A stretch of 64,000 nt of DNA, taken from NCBI GenBank assembly GCA_021646405.1, contig SOER01000005.1, positions 1-64,000 on the forward strand, read 5' to 3'. The position numbers were made by a program, and so were the translations under genes. The notes under the pieces were generated by a model. That model saw only the letters and a program-made list of their open reading frames with translations, was not told the origin of the DNA and ran no database searches. The stretch comes from Candidatus Loosdrechtia aerotolerans. Lineage in GTDB: Bacteria > Planctomycetota > Brocadiia > Brocadiales > Brocadiaceae. Below, in pieces: positions 47,509-56,878 of the stretch (positions within the stretch are counted from its first letter, which is position 1; the number at the start of each line of letters is the position of its first letter).

Positions 47509-49602
47509 ATGCTAGAACATTTCTTTTCACCAAAAACAGTTGCTGTCGTTGGCGCTTCCCGTGAAGAAGGGAAGGTAGGCCATGACCTGTTCAAAAACAT
47601 TCTTCGTTATGGGTACACGGGTACTATTTATCCGGTAAACCCTAAAGCAGAGAGTATTCTGGGAAGAAAGGTATACTCAAGCCTCAGGGAAATCCCTGAA
47701 AAGGTCGAGCTGGCAGTAATTGTCGTACCTGCCCAGTATGTAGGGAGCGTAGTCGATGAATGCATTGAGAAAGGAGTCGACTCAATCATTGTCATTAGTG
47801 CCGGCTTTAAAGAAAGCGGTACTGAAGGAGCAAAGAGAGAGCAGGAGTTATACCAGAAAATCAAACAACATTCAATACGTATGCTTGGACCCAATTGTCT
47901 CGGCCTCATTAGTACAGAATCATCCCTCAATGCCTCTTTTGCAGCGGATATGCCTGCAGAAGGCAATCTTGGATTCTTTTCACAATCGGGGGCACTCTGT
48001 ACAGCAATTTTAGACTGGGCAGTTAGAGAACATATTGGTTTTTCCAAATTTATCAGTATAGGAAATAAAACAGATATTGATGAAGTTGACCTTGTAAAGG
48101 CACTCGGTGACGACCCCCGCACAAAGGTTATTCTTGGTTACCTGGAAGGGATAAAGAGGGGAACGGCATTTATTACCACCGCAAGAGATGTAACCAAGAA
48201 GAAACCAATGATCATCGTAAAATCAGGAGGTACTGCAGCAGGCGCTAAAGCCGCTTCATCACATACAGGAACATTAGCCGGTGCCGAGAATGCTTTTGAT
48301 GCAGCATTTAAGCAGTCAGGCGTTTTACGTGCGAGAACAATTGAAGAGCTCTTTAACTATGCCAGGGTATTCAGTTTTCAACCTTTACCAAAAGGACCGC
48401 ATCTGGCATTAATCACGAATGCAGGCGGACCCGGTATTATTGCAGCAGATGCTGTAGAGCACTCGGAATTAAAAATGGCAGCTTTTTCCAAAGACACAAT
48501 AAACTCTCTGCGTTCCGCCTTACCGGCAATGGCAAATGTCTATAATCCCATTGATGTATTGGGTGATGCAAAGGCAGACCGATACCAGTTTGTTATTGAA
48601 AAAGTGATAGAAGACCCGAATGTAGACGCAGTCCTTGTCATCCTGACACCTCAGACCATGACAGAGATTGAAGAAACAGCAAAGGTAATAGGTGAAATCG
48701 CAATCCGAACCGATAAAACAATTGTAACCTCGTTTATGGGAGGCAAAAGAACCGAGGAGGCCTTTACGATTCTTTCACAGGGGAAGGTACCGAATTACCT
48801 GTTCCCTGAGAGTGCAGTATCTGCGGTTGATGCCCTCTATCGATATTCCTTATGGCAAAACAAGCCACTGCCAGAAATCAAAGAAATTCGTGCCAAAAAA
48901 GAGAAGGTAATGTCTGTCATTCAGAAGCTTCAGCACATGGGACGCCAGCACTTGATCGAGGAAGAAGCAAAAGAGGTAATCACAGCATATGGTTTTCAAA
49001 TTCCAAAAAGTATCATCGCCGCATCAGAAGAGGAAGCTGCACAGGCCGCCGAAGAAATTGGTTTTCCTGTTGTTATGAAAATTTCCTCACCGGATATCCT
49101 CCATAAATCAGATATTGGTGGAGTCGTTGTAGGGATACAGAATGTCACTGAGGTAAAAAGGCATTTTCGTGGTATTACTCAAAAAGCACACCGTTTTATT
49201 CCTAATGCTGAAATACGAGGTGTCCTGGTTCAACAGATGGTTCCCAAAGGCAAAGAAGTAATTCTTGGAATGTCACGGGATCCGCAATTTGGCCCTTTAT
49301 TAATGTTTGGCCTCGGTGGTATTTATATAGAGGTACTAAAAGATGTTACCTTCCGGGTAGCACCTATCGGATTGCAGGATGCCGAAGAAATGGTTCAAGA
49401 AATTCGGTCTTTTCCACTTTTGAGAGGTGTCCGTGGTGAAAAATCCGCGGATATCGAAGCCATTGTAAATAACCTTATAAAACTTTCACAACTGGTAACA
49501 GATTTCCCTCAAATTCTGGAAATGGATATCAATCCGTTAATAGTATTTTCCCGTAATGAGGGAGCAATCGTCATAGACGCACGAATCTCAATATCGCTTT
49601 AG
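47509..49602 (+). CDS. Acetate-CoA ligase (ADP-forming), fused alpha and beta
   Basis: 697 residues. The alpha half opens with TVAVVGASREEGKVG (CoA binding) and includes FFSQSGALC and the phosphohistidine region ASSHTGTLAGA. The beta half (about 470-697) is an ATP-grasp domain with FPVVMKISSPDILHKSDIGGV. The enzyme converts acyl-CoA, ADP and phosphate to acid, ATP and CoA, reversibly, either to conserve energy or to activate acetate. All conserved parts are present, unlike the alpha-only paralogue at 37785-39173. The next gene encodes a DRTGG protein, 131 bp on. Confidence 0.95.
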   Translation: MLEHFFSPKTVAVVGASREEGKVGHDLFKNILRYGYTGTIYPVNPKAESILGRKVYSSLREIPEKVELAVIVVPAQYVGSVVDECIEKGVDSIIVISAGFKESGTEGAKREQELYQKIKQHSIRMLGPNCLGLISTESSLNASFAADMPAEGNLGFFSQSGALCTAILDWAVREHIGFSKFISIGNKTDIDEVDLVKALGDDPRTKVILGYLEGIKRGTAFITTARDVTKKKPMIIVKSGGTAAGAKAASSHTGTLAGAENAFDAAFKQSGVLRARTIEELFNYARVFSFQPLPKGPHLALITNAGGPGIIAADAVEHSELKMAAFSKDTINSLRSALPAMANVYNPIDVLGDAKADRYQFVIEKVIEDPNVDAVLVILTPQTMTEIEETAKVIGEIAIRTDKTIVTSFMGGKRTEEAFTILSQGKVPNYLFPESAVSAVDALYRYSLWQNKPLPEIKEIRAKKEKVMSVIQKLQHMGRQHLIEEEAKEVITAYGFQIPKSIIAASEEEAAQAAEEIGFPVVMKISSPDILHKSDIGGVVVGIQNVTEVKRHFRGITQKAHRFIPNAEIRGVLVQQMVPKGKEVILGMSRDPQFGPLLMFGLGGIYIEVLKDVTFRVAPIGLQDAEEMVQEIRSFPLLRGVRGEKSADIEAIVNNLIKLSQLVTDFPQILEMDINPLIVFSRNEGAIVIDARISISL

Positions 49603-49733
49603 ACTATAACCAAATACAATCAGAATAGAATTACTTGTATCATCATTTTCCGTATTTTTAATACTTCTGGGAAAAATGGAATGAGATTATTATATAACAC
49701 CATTAAAGACACTACTATCGTAAGGGAGTTTTT

Positions 49734-50804
49734 ATGATACCCATATTTATTGCTTCTCTTTCAACCTTTTCAGGAAAGAATCTTATTTGTCTCGGATTAG
49801 GACTAAAATTCAAGAAAGACGGACACAAAATTGGATATTTTAAACCAGTCGGATTTTCGCCCATTCACCTTGGTGATGTGATTACCGATGAAGATGCTCT
49901 CTTTCTTTCTAAAGTACTTGAAGTAAATGAACCCCTTGATTCAATTTGCCCTGTTATCTTAACAGATGACCTTATAAAACGTTTAATGGAAGGGGAAGAA
50001 TTACATATCCGTCAGAAGACTATGGCGGCCTTTCATCAAGCCTCTGCCGGAAAAGATATTATGATCGCAAGAGGAATTGGAAGGCTCTCCGGTGGTACGA
50101 GCCTGGGCTTTTCAGAACTGGATTTTATCCAGGAATCTGATGCACGGGTAATTTTCGTAGATAAATTTGAGTCCTCCATTGATATGCTTGACGGGTTTAT
50201 CTATGCGTCTAAAATACTGAAAGACAAATTACTTGGAGTAGTATTCAATCTTATTCCTCCTGCACGGCTACCTTATGTACAGAATACCCTTATTCCATTT
50301 TTAAAAGCCAACGGCATTACTACCCTGGGGATCATCCCTAAAGATCCGGTCCTTGGTGCTGTCCCAATCAAAGAAATTGTTCATTCCCTTCAGGGGAAGG
50401 TTCTTTGCTGTGAGGATAAAATTGATGACCTGATTGAGCATTTCGTTATTGGCGCAATGAACGTTGAGAGTGCCCTGCGCTATTTCCGGAAGGTTTCAAA
50501 CAAGGCCGTCATTACCGGTGGTGATCGCAGCGATATTTTACTCGCAGCACTTGAAACACCTACGAAATGTTTAATTCTTACCGGAGAGCTTTATCCATCG
50601 GCTTCCATTCTCGGTCGTGCCCAGGAAGCTGGTATACCGGTTGTTGTAGTGGGGTCTGATACAGCAGAGACAATTGAGACGTGTGAAAACCTTTCAGGAT
50701 GTCTCAGTCTGCACTTTAAGTCTAAAGTACAGCGCGCTGCTGAGGTAGTAGAACGCGAAATTGATTTTCATACAATTTACCAGCAACTGAAATTATCAAA
50801 ATAG
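49734..50804 (+). CDS. DRTGG-domain protein with BioD/Pta-N-like ATPase fold
   Basis: 356 residues. The N-terminal domain starts PIFIASLSTFSGKNLICLGLG, a P-loop of the BioD/dethiobiotin synthetase-like kind, and FKPVGF follows. The C-terminal part is a DRTGG domain (VITGGDRSDILLAAL). The same two domains occur at the N-terminus of long phosphotransacetylases, but the catalytic acetyltransferase part is absent. A regulatory role in acyl-CoA or acetyl phosphate metabolism is inferred from its position after the ADP-forming acetyl-CoA synthetase. AAGGGAG precedes ATG 49734. Confidence 0.82.
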   Translation: MIPIFIASLSTFSGKNLICLGLGLKFKKDGHKIGYFKPVGFSPIHLGDVITDEDALFLSKVLEVNEPLDSICPVILTDDLIKRLMEGEELHIRQKTMAAFHQASAGKDIMIARGIGRLSGGTSLGFSELDFIQESDARVIFVDKFESSIDMLDGFIYASKILKDKLLGVVFNLIPPARLPYVQNTLIPFLKANGITTLGIIPKDPVLGAVPIKEIVHSLQGKVLCCEDKIDDLIEHFVIGAMNVESALRYFRKVSNKAVITGGDRSDILLAALETPTKCLILTGELYPSASILGRAQEAGIPVVVVGSDTAETIETCENLSGCLSLHFKSKVQRAAEVVEREIDFHTIYQQLKLSK

Positions 50805-50858
50805 ATGTATATCGATACTATTTAACGGTATCATCTTAACCTAAGGAGCATAGATATT

Positions 50859-52733
50859 ATGTTTAAGGATTTTAAAAAGATACACTTCAAAATGCCTAAG
50901 AACTTGTCTGTCTGGCATATTATTATTGCCTTCGGATTCTTCATCCTTTTACAAATGTATTTGATGAACCCAGGGGTAAGAGATATCAGCTACAGTGAGT
51001 TCAAAAAGTTCGTTAAAGAGGGTAATGTTTTGGAGTGTCAGATTACCCAGACGATGATTCGGGGTAAACTCCGGGAGATGGAGCGCGGAACGCAGAAGAA
51101 TGCTGTTTTTATCACCGCACGTGTGGAAGATCCTGACCTGGTAAAAGACCTGGAAGCAATGGGTATACAGTACGCCGGACATTATGAAAGCCCCTGGTTT
51201 AAGACATTCTTTTTCTCCTGGGTAATACCGTTAATGATCCTGTTTGTAATCTGGCGCTTTATATTTAAACGGTACGGTCCCGCCGGCAGCATTATGACCT
51301 TCGGAAAAAACAAAAGTCGCCTTTATGTTCAGGAAGACCTTAATGTAACTTTTGATGATGTAGCAGGAATTGATGAGGCCAAAGAGGAGCTCCAGGAGAT
51401 TATTGAATTTTTGAAAATTCCGGAAAAATTTCGCTCGCTGGGCGGAAAGATTCCGAAAGGGGTTTTGCTCGTTGGTTCCCCGGGAACGGGAAAAACCCTT
51501 CTGGCAAAAGCTGTCGCAGGTGAGGCTGGTGTGCCATTTTTTAATATGAGCGGCTCAGAGTTTGTGGAAATGTTTGTTGGTGTAGGCGCTGCACGAGTAA
51601 GAGATCTGTTTAGCCAGGCAGATCAGAAGGCGCCCTGTATTATCTTTATCGATGAGCTTGATGCACTCGGTAAGGCCCGCGGGACAAGCCCCATGGGGGG
51701 ACATGATGAACGAGAACAAACGTTAAACCAATTATTAGTGGAAATGGACGGATTTGACTCAAATAAAGGGGTTATTATTATGGGTGCCACAAATCGTCCA
51801 GAGATGCTGGATCCGGCCCTTTTACGCCCGGGCAGATTTGACCGCCAGGTGGTTGTCGACAGACCTGATTTACACGGCCGGGAAGCCATACTAAAAGTGC
51901 ACGCCAAAGAGGTAAAGGTAGAAAACGAAGTTAATCTCCATTCAGTTGCCGCCATGACACCGGGGTTTGCCGGCGCAGACCTTGCCAACCTTGTTAACGA
52001 AGCAGCCCTATTAGCTGCGCGAAGAAACAAGAAGGCCGCAGGAATGCCGGAATTTGAAGAAGCAATCGACCGTATTATGACAGGACTTGAAAAGAAGAAG
52101 CGATTGATGAATAAGAAGGAAAAGGAGATTGTTGCTTATCATGAATCAGGCCACGCACTTATGGCATGCTCAGTCCCGCACGCAGATCCAGTCCGAAAAA
52201 TATCAATGATTCCCCGGGGTATCGGGGCACTAGGATACACACTGCAGAAACCTACGGAAGACCGATACCTGATGACAAAGGCAGAGTTGCTCGACCGGAT
52301 AGCGATTCTCCTTGGAGGAAGAATTGCAGAAGAAATTATTTTCAAAGAAATATCAACGGGTGCTCAAAATGATTTAAAAAAGGCTACAGAGATTGCACGA
52401 CTGATGGTAAAGGAGTACGGAATGAGCGATACCATAGGGATGATAACTTTTGATCAGGACAGCAGGCCGCTCTTTCTGAATGGAAGCTTTACCACAAACA
52501 AAGAATACAGTGAAGAAACAGCACGGGAAATAGACCTGGAAATTAAAAAAATTATCGATGACTCTTCCCGTCGTGTAAAAGCACTCTTAACCGGAAAAAA
52601 AGAGATATTAGAATGTATGGCAAAAAAACTCATGGAACAAGAGGTAATTGAGGGAGAGGAGTTAAAAAAACTCTTGGAAGAACTACATAAATCCAATGGG
52701 AAAGAACATGATCTTAAAAACATTTATCCATAA
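50859..52733 (+). CDS. ftsH: ATP-dependent zinc metalloprotease FtsH
   Basis: 624 residues, membrane-bound. Two membrane helices (about 20-37 and 110-130) flank a short periplasmic part. The AAA+ domain has Walker A GSPGTGKT, Walker [12 protein letters not shown] and the second region of homology [13 protein letters not shown]. The protease domain has HESGHA zinc ligands. It degrades membrane and regulatory proteins. AAGGAG precedes the start. The 3' end overlaps the GGDEF gene by 26 bp, and lon follows, so quality-control and signalling genes share one unit. Confidence 0.97.
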   Translation: MFKDFKKIHFKMPKNLSVWHIIIAFGFFILLQMYLMNPGVRDISYSEFKKFVKEGNVLECQITQTMIRGKLREMERGTQKNAVFITARVEDPDLVKDLEAMGIQYAGHYESPWFKTFFFSWVIPLMILFVIWRFIFKRYGPAGSIMTFGKNKSRLYVQEDLNVTFDDVAGIDEAKEELQEIIEFLKIPEKFRSLGGKIPKGVLLVGSPGTGKTLLAKAVAGEAGVPFFNMSGSEFVEMFVGVGAARVRDLFSQADQKAPCIIFIDELDALGKARGTSPMGGHDEREQTLNQLLVEMDGFDSNKGVIIMGATNRPEMLDPALLRPGRFDRQVVVDRPDLHGREAILKVHAKEVKVENEVNLHSVAAMTPGFAGADLANLVNEAALLAARRNKKAAGMPEFEEAIDRIMTGLEKKKRLMNKKEKEIVAYHESGHALMACSVPHADPVRKISMIPRGIGALGYTLQKPTEDRYLMTKAELLDRIAILLGGRIAEEIIFKEISTGAQNDLKKATEIARLMVKEYGMSDTIGMITFDQDSRPLFLNGSFTTNKEYSEETAREIDLEIKKIIDDSSRRVKALLTGKKEILECMAKKLMEQEVIEGEELKKLLEELHKSNGKEHDLKNIYP

Positions 52734-53805
52734 ATATACTTATTGTGCCGTTGGTGCTCTCATTGCTGTAAATTGTGCTGTTGTAAGTATTTTTAAACTA
52801 GAAGGTATCTACTTCGGATTCGTTGTCTTCGCCTTCTGTTGTACTCTCCAGTTTCTCATAAAGGAAGAAGAGCAGAATAAACCGGATGATAAGAAACTCA
52901 TTGTTATCCCCGAGGACTTATTCCATAAGATTATGAATATCATCCCTGAAACTGTATATATTTCCCGATTTGACGGCTCCGTAAAATATATCAGCGATGG
53001 AGTAGAAAAGATGATAGGGTATAGGCCTGATGAGATTTACAGAACACGAAACTTCTTGCTTCAACTGGTACATCCGGATGACAGAGAAAAGATAGTACAA
53101 CAACTCCGGAAATTGCAGAGTGGAAGTGAGGCAACGATAGAATACCGGTTATTACGAAAAGATGGAACATATACCTGGGTCTCTGATTCTTTGAAAAGTA
53201 TAAAGAATGAATGGGGCAATACGACCCACTATAATGGCGTCCTCGTTAACATTGATGAAAAGAAAATACATGACAAAGATTTGCAGACATTAAACGCGAG
53301 AGTCTATCAGTTGAACGATATGGTAAATCATCATGCAGTGCGTGATAGCCTGACGAATGTTTATAACAAACGGTATTTACTCGTAATTCTTCAAAATGAA
53401 TTTAACCGGGCACGTGTACAGAAGAAACCATTATCATGCCTCCTTATAGATATTGATTACCTTGAAGCTATTGATCATACCTATGGATATTTTATTGGTG
53501 ATCGTATCCTCGTGGAAGTCGCAAAGTGCTTACAGAAAAACCTGAATCCATCCGGTATCGTTTCCCGGTTTGGAGATGATGAGTTTTTGGTTGTATTACC
53601 AGAAGTTGGTAAGGAAGAATTAGTAAAGATATCCGACACCTTAGTTAGGGAAATTGAGAATTGTACGATAAAAGATGAGGAGAAAAATATAACCATTTCT
53701 TTTCATGTAACAGCGGGAGGAAGTACGGTTACCGAGAAGACCAAAAACATTACCGACCTCATTGAACAGGCAAGTAAAAATCTTTTTGCCGCCAAAGGGA
53801 TATAG
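52708..53805 (+). CDS. Membrane PAS-GGDEF protein (putative diguanylate cyclase)
   Basis: About 365 residues. Two N-terminal membrane segments (YCAVGALIAVNCAVV, YFGFVVFAFCCTLQFLI) precede a PAS/PAC domain (about 75-190) and a GGDEF domain. The active-site loop reads RFGDDEF where RFGGDEF is standard, so the second glycine is Asp and cyclase activity is uncertain. The DxD-type metal Asp region LLIDIDYLEAID is present. ATG 52708 follows GGGAAAG and overlaps the ftsH end; 52696 is an alternative start. Translation is likely coupled to ftsH. Confidence 0.88.
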   Translation: MILKTFIHKYTYCAVGALIAVNCAVVSIFKLEGIYFGFVVFAFCCTLQFLIKEEEQNKPDDKKLIVIPEDLFHKIMNIIPETVYISRFDGSVKYISDGVEKMIGYRPDEIYRTRNFLLQLVHPDDREKIVQQLRKLQSGSEATIEYRLLRKDGTYTWVSDSLKSIKNEWGNTTHYNGVLVNIDEKKIHDKDLQTLNARVYQLNDMVNHHAVRDSLTNVYNKRYLLVILQNEFNRARVQKKPLSCLLIDIDYLEAIDHTYGYFIGDRILVEVAKCLQKNLNPSGIVSRFGDDEFLVVLPEVGKEELVKISDTLVREIENCTIKDEEKNITISFHVTAGGSTVTEKTKNITDLIEQASKNLFAAKGI

Positions 53806-53835
53806 AAAGGTATTGAGGGGTAATTAAGAGGGCAA

Positions 53836-56220
53836 ATGAACGTGGCGAAAAAGAAGAAATTCTCTTTCTACAGAAGAGATACTATAGTGCTTCCGGAAAT
53901 TATTACTATCATTCCTTTAAGGGATGATGTTGTTTTTCCCCATGTAATTCATCCCTTGTCGGTGGCTGGAGAAGAAATGATAACAGCAGTAAACGATGCA
54001 GCATCCAGGAACAAGCTTATCGGCATCGTCACCCTGAGATATGATGTTGAATCGCCGAAACCAGCCGACTTCTATGATATTGGTACCGCTACAACAATAC
54101 TCCAGGTAACCGAATCCACCTTTGATGCGATGCATGTTCTAGTAGAAGGTGAGGTGCGAATTAAAATAATAGAATTTGTACAAACAGAACCTTACTACAG
54201 GGCACGGGTAGAAGAGCTTCGGGAGTTTTCTGAAAGAACCGAGACCATTGATGTGCTTATGCAAAGCGTAAAAACACTTTTTAAAATGAGCGCAATGCTC
54301 GGTAAAGCCCTGCCAAAAGATATTTATCCGATGATCGATGAAATACACAGTCCCTCAGTATTAGCTGATCTGGTAGCTGTTTATTTAGATCTGTCTTTCG
54401 ATGAAAAGCAGAAGTTATTAGAGATGATCGATCCGCAAAAACGGCTGCGGGTTACATTCCATTATTTGAATAAGGAAGTCCAGCAGAGAGAGATTCGGGG
54501 AAAGATCGATGAAGAGGTTGCAAAGGAAATGAGCAAAACCCAGCGGGAATACTTCTTAAGGGAACAATTAAAAGCGATTCAAAAGGAGTTAGGAAGAGAA
54601 GACCCGCACATTGAAGAAGTTCATAAGCTGGAAGAAAAGATTAAAGAAGCAAACATGCCAAAGGAGGTAGAAGAAATAGCTCTGAAAGAGTTAGAGAGGC
54701 TACGGGATATTAACCCTGCATCGGCTGAATACCCGGTATCCCGTACCTACCTGGACTATCTTATCACTATCCCCTGGAACAAAAAAACTATTGATAATTT
54801 AGATATTCATCAGGCAGCAAAGGTTCTTGATGAGGATCACTATGATCTCGAAAAGGTTAAAGAACGTATCCTGGAATTTTTAGCTGTCCGTAAAATAAAA
54901 GAAAAGACCAGAGGGCCTATCCTCTGTTTCTGTGGCCCTCCCGGAACGGGGAAAACATCATTAGGAAAATCCATTGCACGTTCCCTCGGCAGAAAGTTTA
55001 TCCGCATCTCTCTGGGTGGTATTCGTGATGAAGCCGAGATCCGCGGGCACAGAAGAACGTATGTGGGTGCGTTGCCTGGGCGTATTATGCAGGAAATTTG
55101 CCGTGCCGGATACAGTAATCCGGTATTCATGCTTGATGAGGTTGATAAGATCGGTACAGATTTTCGGGGGGACCCTGCCTCTGCTTTATTAGAAGTGCTG
55201 GACCCTGAACAAAACTTCAGTTTTGTTGATCACTATCTCGATATCCCCTTCGATCTTTCCCACGTCCTGTTTATTACGACGGCCAATATACTTGATACCA
55301 TTCACCCTGCATTGAGGGATAGAATGGAAGTTATCTATCTTCCCGGCTATAGTGACGAAGAAAAGTTAATGATAGCGCATCAGTTTTTAATTCCAAAGCA
55401 GGTTGTGGAAAACGGACTGGAAAATTACCCGGTAGAGTTTCAGGATGATGCCCTTCATAAGATTATCCGGGAATATACGAGAGAAGCAGGACTGAGAAAC
55501 TTAGAACGGGAAATAGCATCCATCTGCAGAAAGATTGCAAAAGAAATTGCAGCCGGTAAACAGATAACAAAAATCATAACCCCGGAAATCGTTGAAAGGT
55601 TTCTGGGTCCGCGGAGGTTTTTTTATCAGGTAACCGATGAGGAAGACCGGATAGGAGTAGTTACCGGGCTTGCCTGGACAGAAACAGGTGGAGATATTAT
55701 TTTTATAGAAGCTTCCCGGATGAAAGGAGAAAAGGAATTAACCCTTACCGGCCAGCTTGGTGATATTATGCAAGAATCTGCCATTGCATCATTAAGCTAT
55801 GTTCGCAGTAATGCACAACGGTTTGGTATTGATGAAAATTTTTACGATACTTCAGAAATTCATATTCACGTCCCTTCAGGTGCTATACCAAAAGATGGTC
55901 CTTCTGCCGGCCTTGCAATGTGTATGGCGTTGATTTCACTCTTATCAGGAAAATACGCGCGGAGAGAAATAGCAATCACCGGTGAGATTACCTTAACCGG
56001 AAATGTATTACCCGTCGGAGGGGTAAAAGAAAAAGTACTGGCAGCTATAAGGGCCGGTGTAAAGACAATCGTTCTCCCGCTAAAGAACAGAGAAGATTTT
56101 GAGGAAATCCCAAAAGAGATTCGTGATATGATTAAACCTGTTTACGTTCAAAGGGTTTATGATGTTGCAGACACTGTATTGATTCCAAAGCAATACCAGA
56201 ATAAGGAGAAAGGCACGTGA
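53836..56220 (+). CDS. lon: ATP-dependent serine protease Lon
   Basis: 794 residues, full LonA. The N-terminal substrate domain starts at IIPLRDDVVFPHVIHPLSV. The AAA+ domain has GPPGTGKTSLG and FMLDEVDKIG. The protease domain has the Ser-Lys dyad in KDGPSAGLAM and PVGGVKEKVLAAI. It degrades damaged and regulatory proteins in the cytoplasm. It follows the GGDEF gene by 30 bp and overlaps uspA by 4 bp, so the group ftsH-GGDEF-lon-uspA is probably one operon. No heat-shock promoter was recognised. Confidence 0.97.
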   Translation: MNVAKKKKFSFYRRDTIVLPEIITIIPLRDDVVFPHVIHPLSVAGEEMITAVNDAASRNKLIGIVTLRYDVESPKPADFYDIGTATTILQVTESTFDAMHVLVEGEVRIKIIEFVQTEPYYRARVEELREFSERTETIDVLMQSVKTLFKMSAMLGKALPKDIYPMIDEIHSPSVLADLVAVYLDLSFDEKQKLLEMIDPQKRLRVTFHYLNKEVQQREIRGKIDEEVAKEMSKTQREYFLREQLKAIQKELGREDPHIEEVHKLEEKIKEANMPKEVEEIALKELERLRDINPASAEYPVSRTYLDYLITIPWNKKTIDNLDIHQAAKVLDEDHYDLEKVKERILEFLAVRKIKEKTRGPILCFCGPPGTGKTSLGKSIARSLGRKFIRISLGGIRDEAEIRGHRRTYVGALPGRIMQEICRAGYSNPVFMLDEVDKIGTDFRGDPASALLEVLDPEQNFSFVDHYLDIPFDLSHVLFITTANILDTIHPALRDRMEVIYLPGYSDEEKLMIAHQFLIPKQVVENGLENYPVEFQDDALHKIIREYTREAGLRNLEREIASICRKIAKEIAAGKQITKIITPEIVERFLGPRRFFYQVTDEEDRIGVVTGLAWTETGGDIIFIEASRMKGEKELTLTGQLGDIMQESAIASLSYVRSNAQRFGIDENFYDTSEIHIHVPSGAIPKDGPSAGLAMCMALISLLSGKYARREIAITGEITLTGNVLPVGGVKEKVLAAIRAGVKTIVLPLKNREDFEEIPKEIRDMIKPVYVQRVYDVADTVLIPKQYQNKEKGT

Positions 56221-56678
56221 TCAGTATAAAAAATATCCTTTGCCCGATAGATTACTCCATTTACTCAGAAAAGGCATTAGATTACGCAATAGAGATTGCC
56301 GAAAGATATCAATCAAAACTCATCCTGATGCATGTACTCGATATCCGTGTTTACGATATCCATGAATCAGAACTATATGGTGTTGGTGTTATGGATAACG
56401 ATACCATCGAGAGGTTAAAAGATAAAATGCTTAACTATGTAAAAGAGGATATCGGAAGTAGAATACCTATCGAAGCCGTTGTTGTGCAAGGAATTCCATT
56501 TATCGAAATCGTTAAAGCAGCAGAGGAATATCAGATAGACCTGATTGTAATGGGTACTCATGGCAGAACAGGTATATCCCATGCCCTCATGGGGAGTATT
56601 GCAGAAAAAGTGGTACGCAAGTCCCCCTGCCCGGTACTTACTGTCAAACGCACCGAACATGACTCCCTTACGCCGTAA
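56217..56678 (+). CDS. Universal stress protein (UspA family)
   Basis: 153 residues with the complete Usp fold. NILCPIDYSIYSEKALDYA opens, and the ATP-binding signature MGTHGRTGISHALMGSIAEKVVRKSPCPVL, quoted here as MGTHGRTG and GSIAEKVV, is intact. The start is GTG at 56217, overlapping the lon stop in GTGA. Cellular role: stress survival, details unknown. Linkage to lon and ftsH supports a stress operon. Confidence 0.93.
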   Translation: MISIKNILCPIDYSIYSEKALDYAIEIAERYQSKLILMHVLDIRVYDIHESELYGVGVMDNDTIERLKDKMLNYVKEDIGSRIPIEAVVVQGIPFIEIVKAAEEYQIDLIVMGTHGRTGISHALMGSIAEKVVRKSPCPVLTVKRTEHDSLTP

Positions 56679-56878
56679 GCCGCTTCAGGTTTTTAAGAAA
56701 AAATCATCAATGGAGGGCACGGGTTATATTTGACCTATAGTGCCTGTTAAGCCCCAAGTTCATTTGCGGCTGTATATATATTTTTAAAACGGTATTTTGT
56801 CTATGAAAGATACAGAAAATAGATGCCTATCGCTGTCGTATACCGAAAGAAGATAAGCGGTTTTTTAAAAAAAGAATC

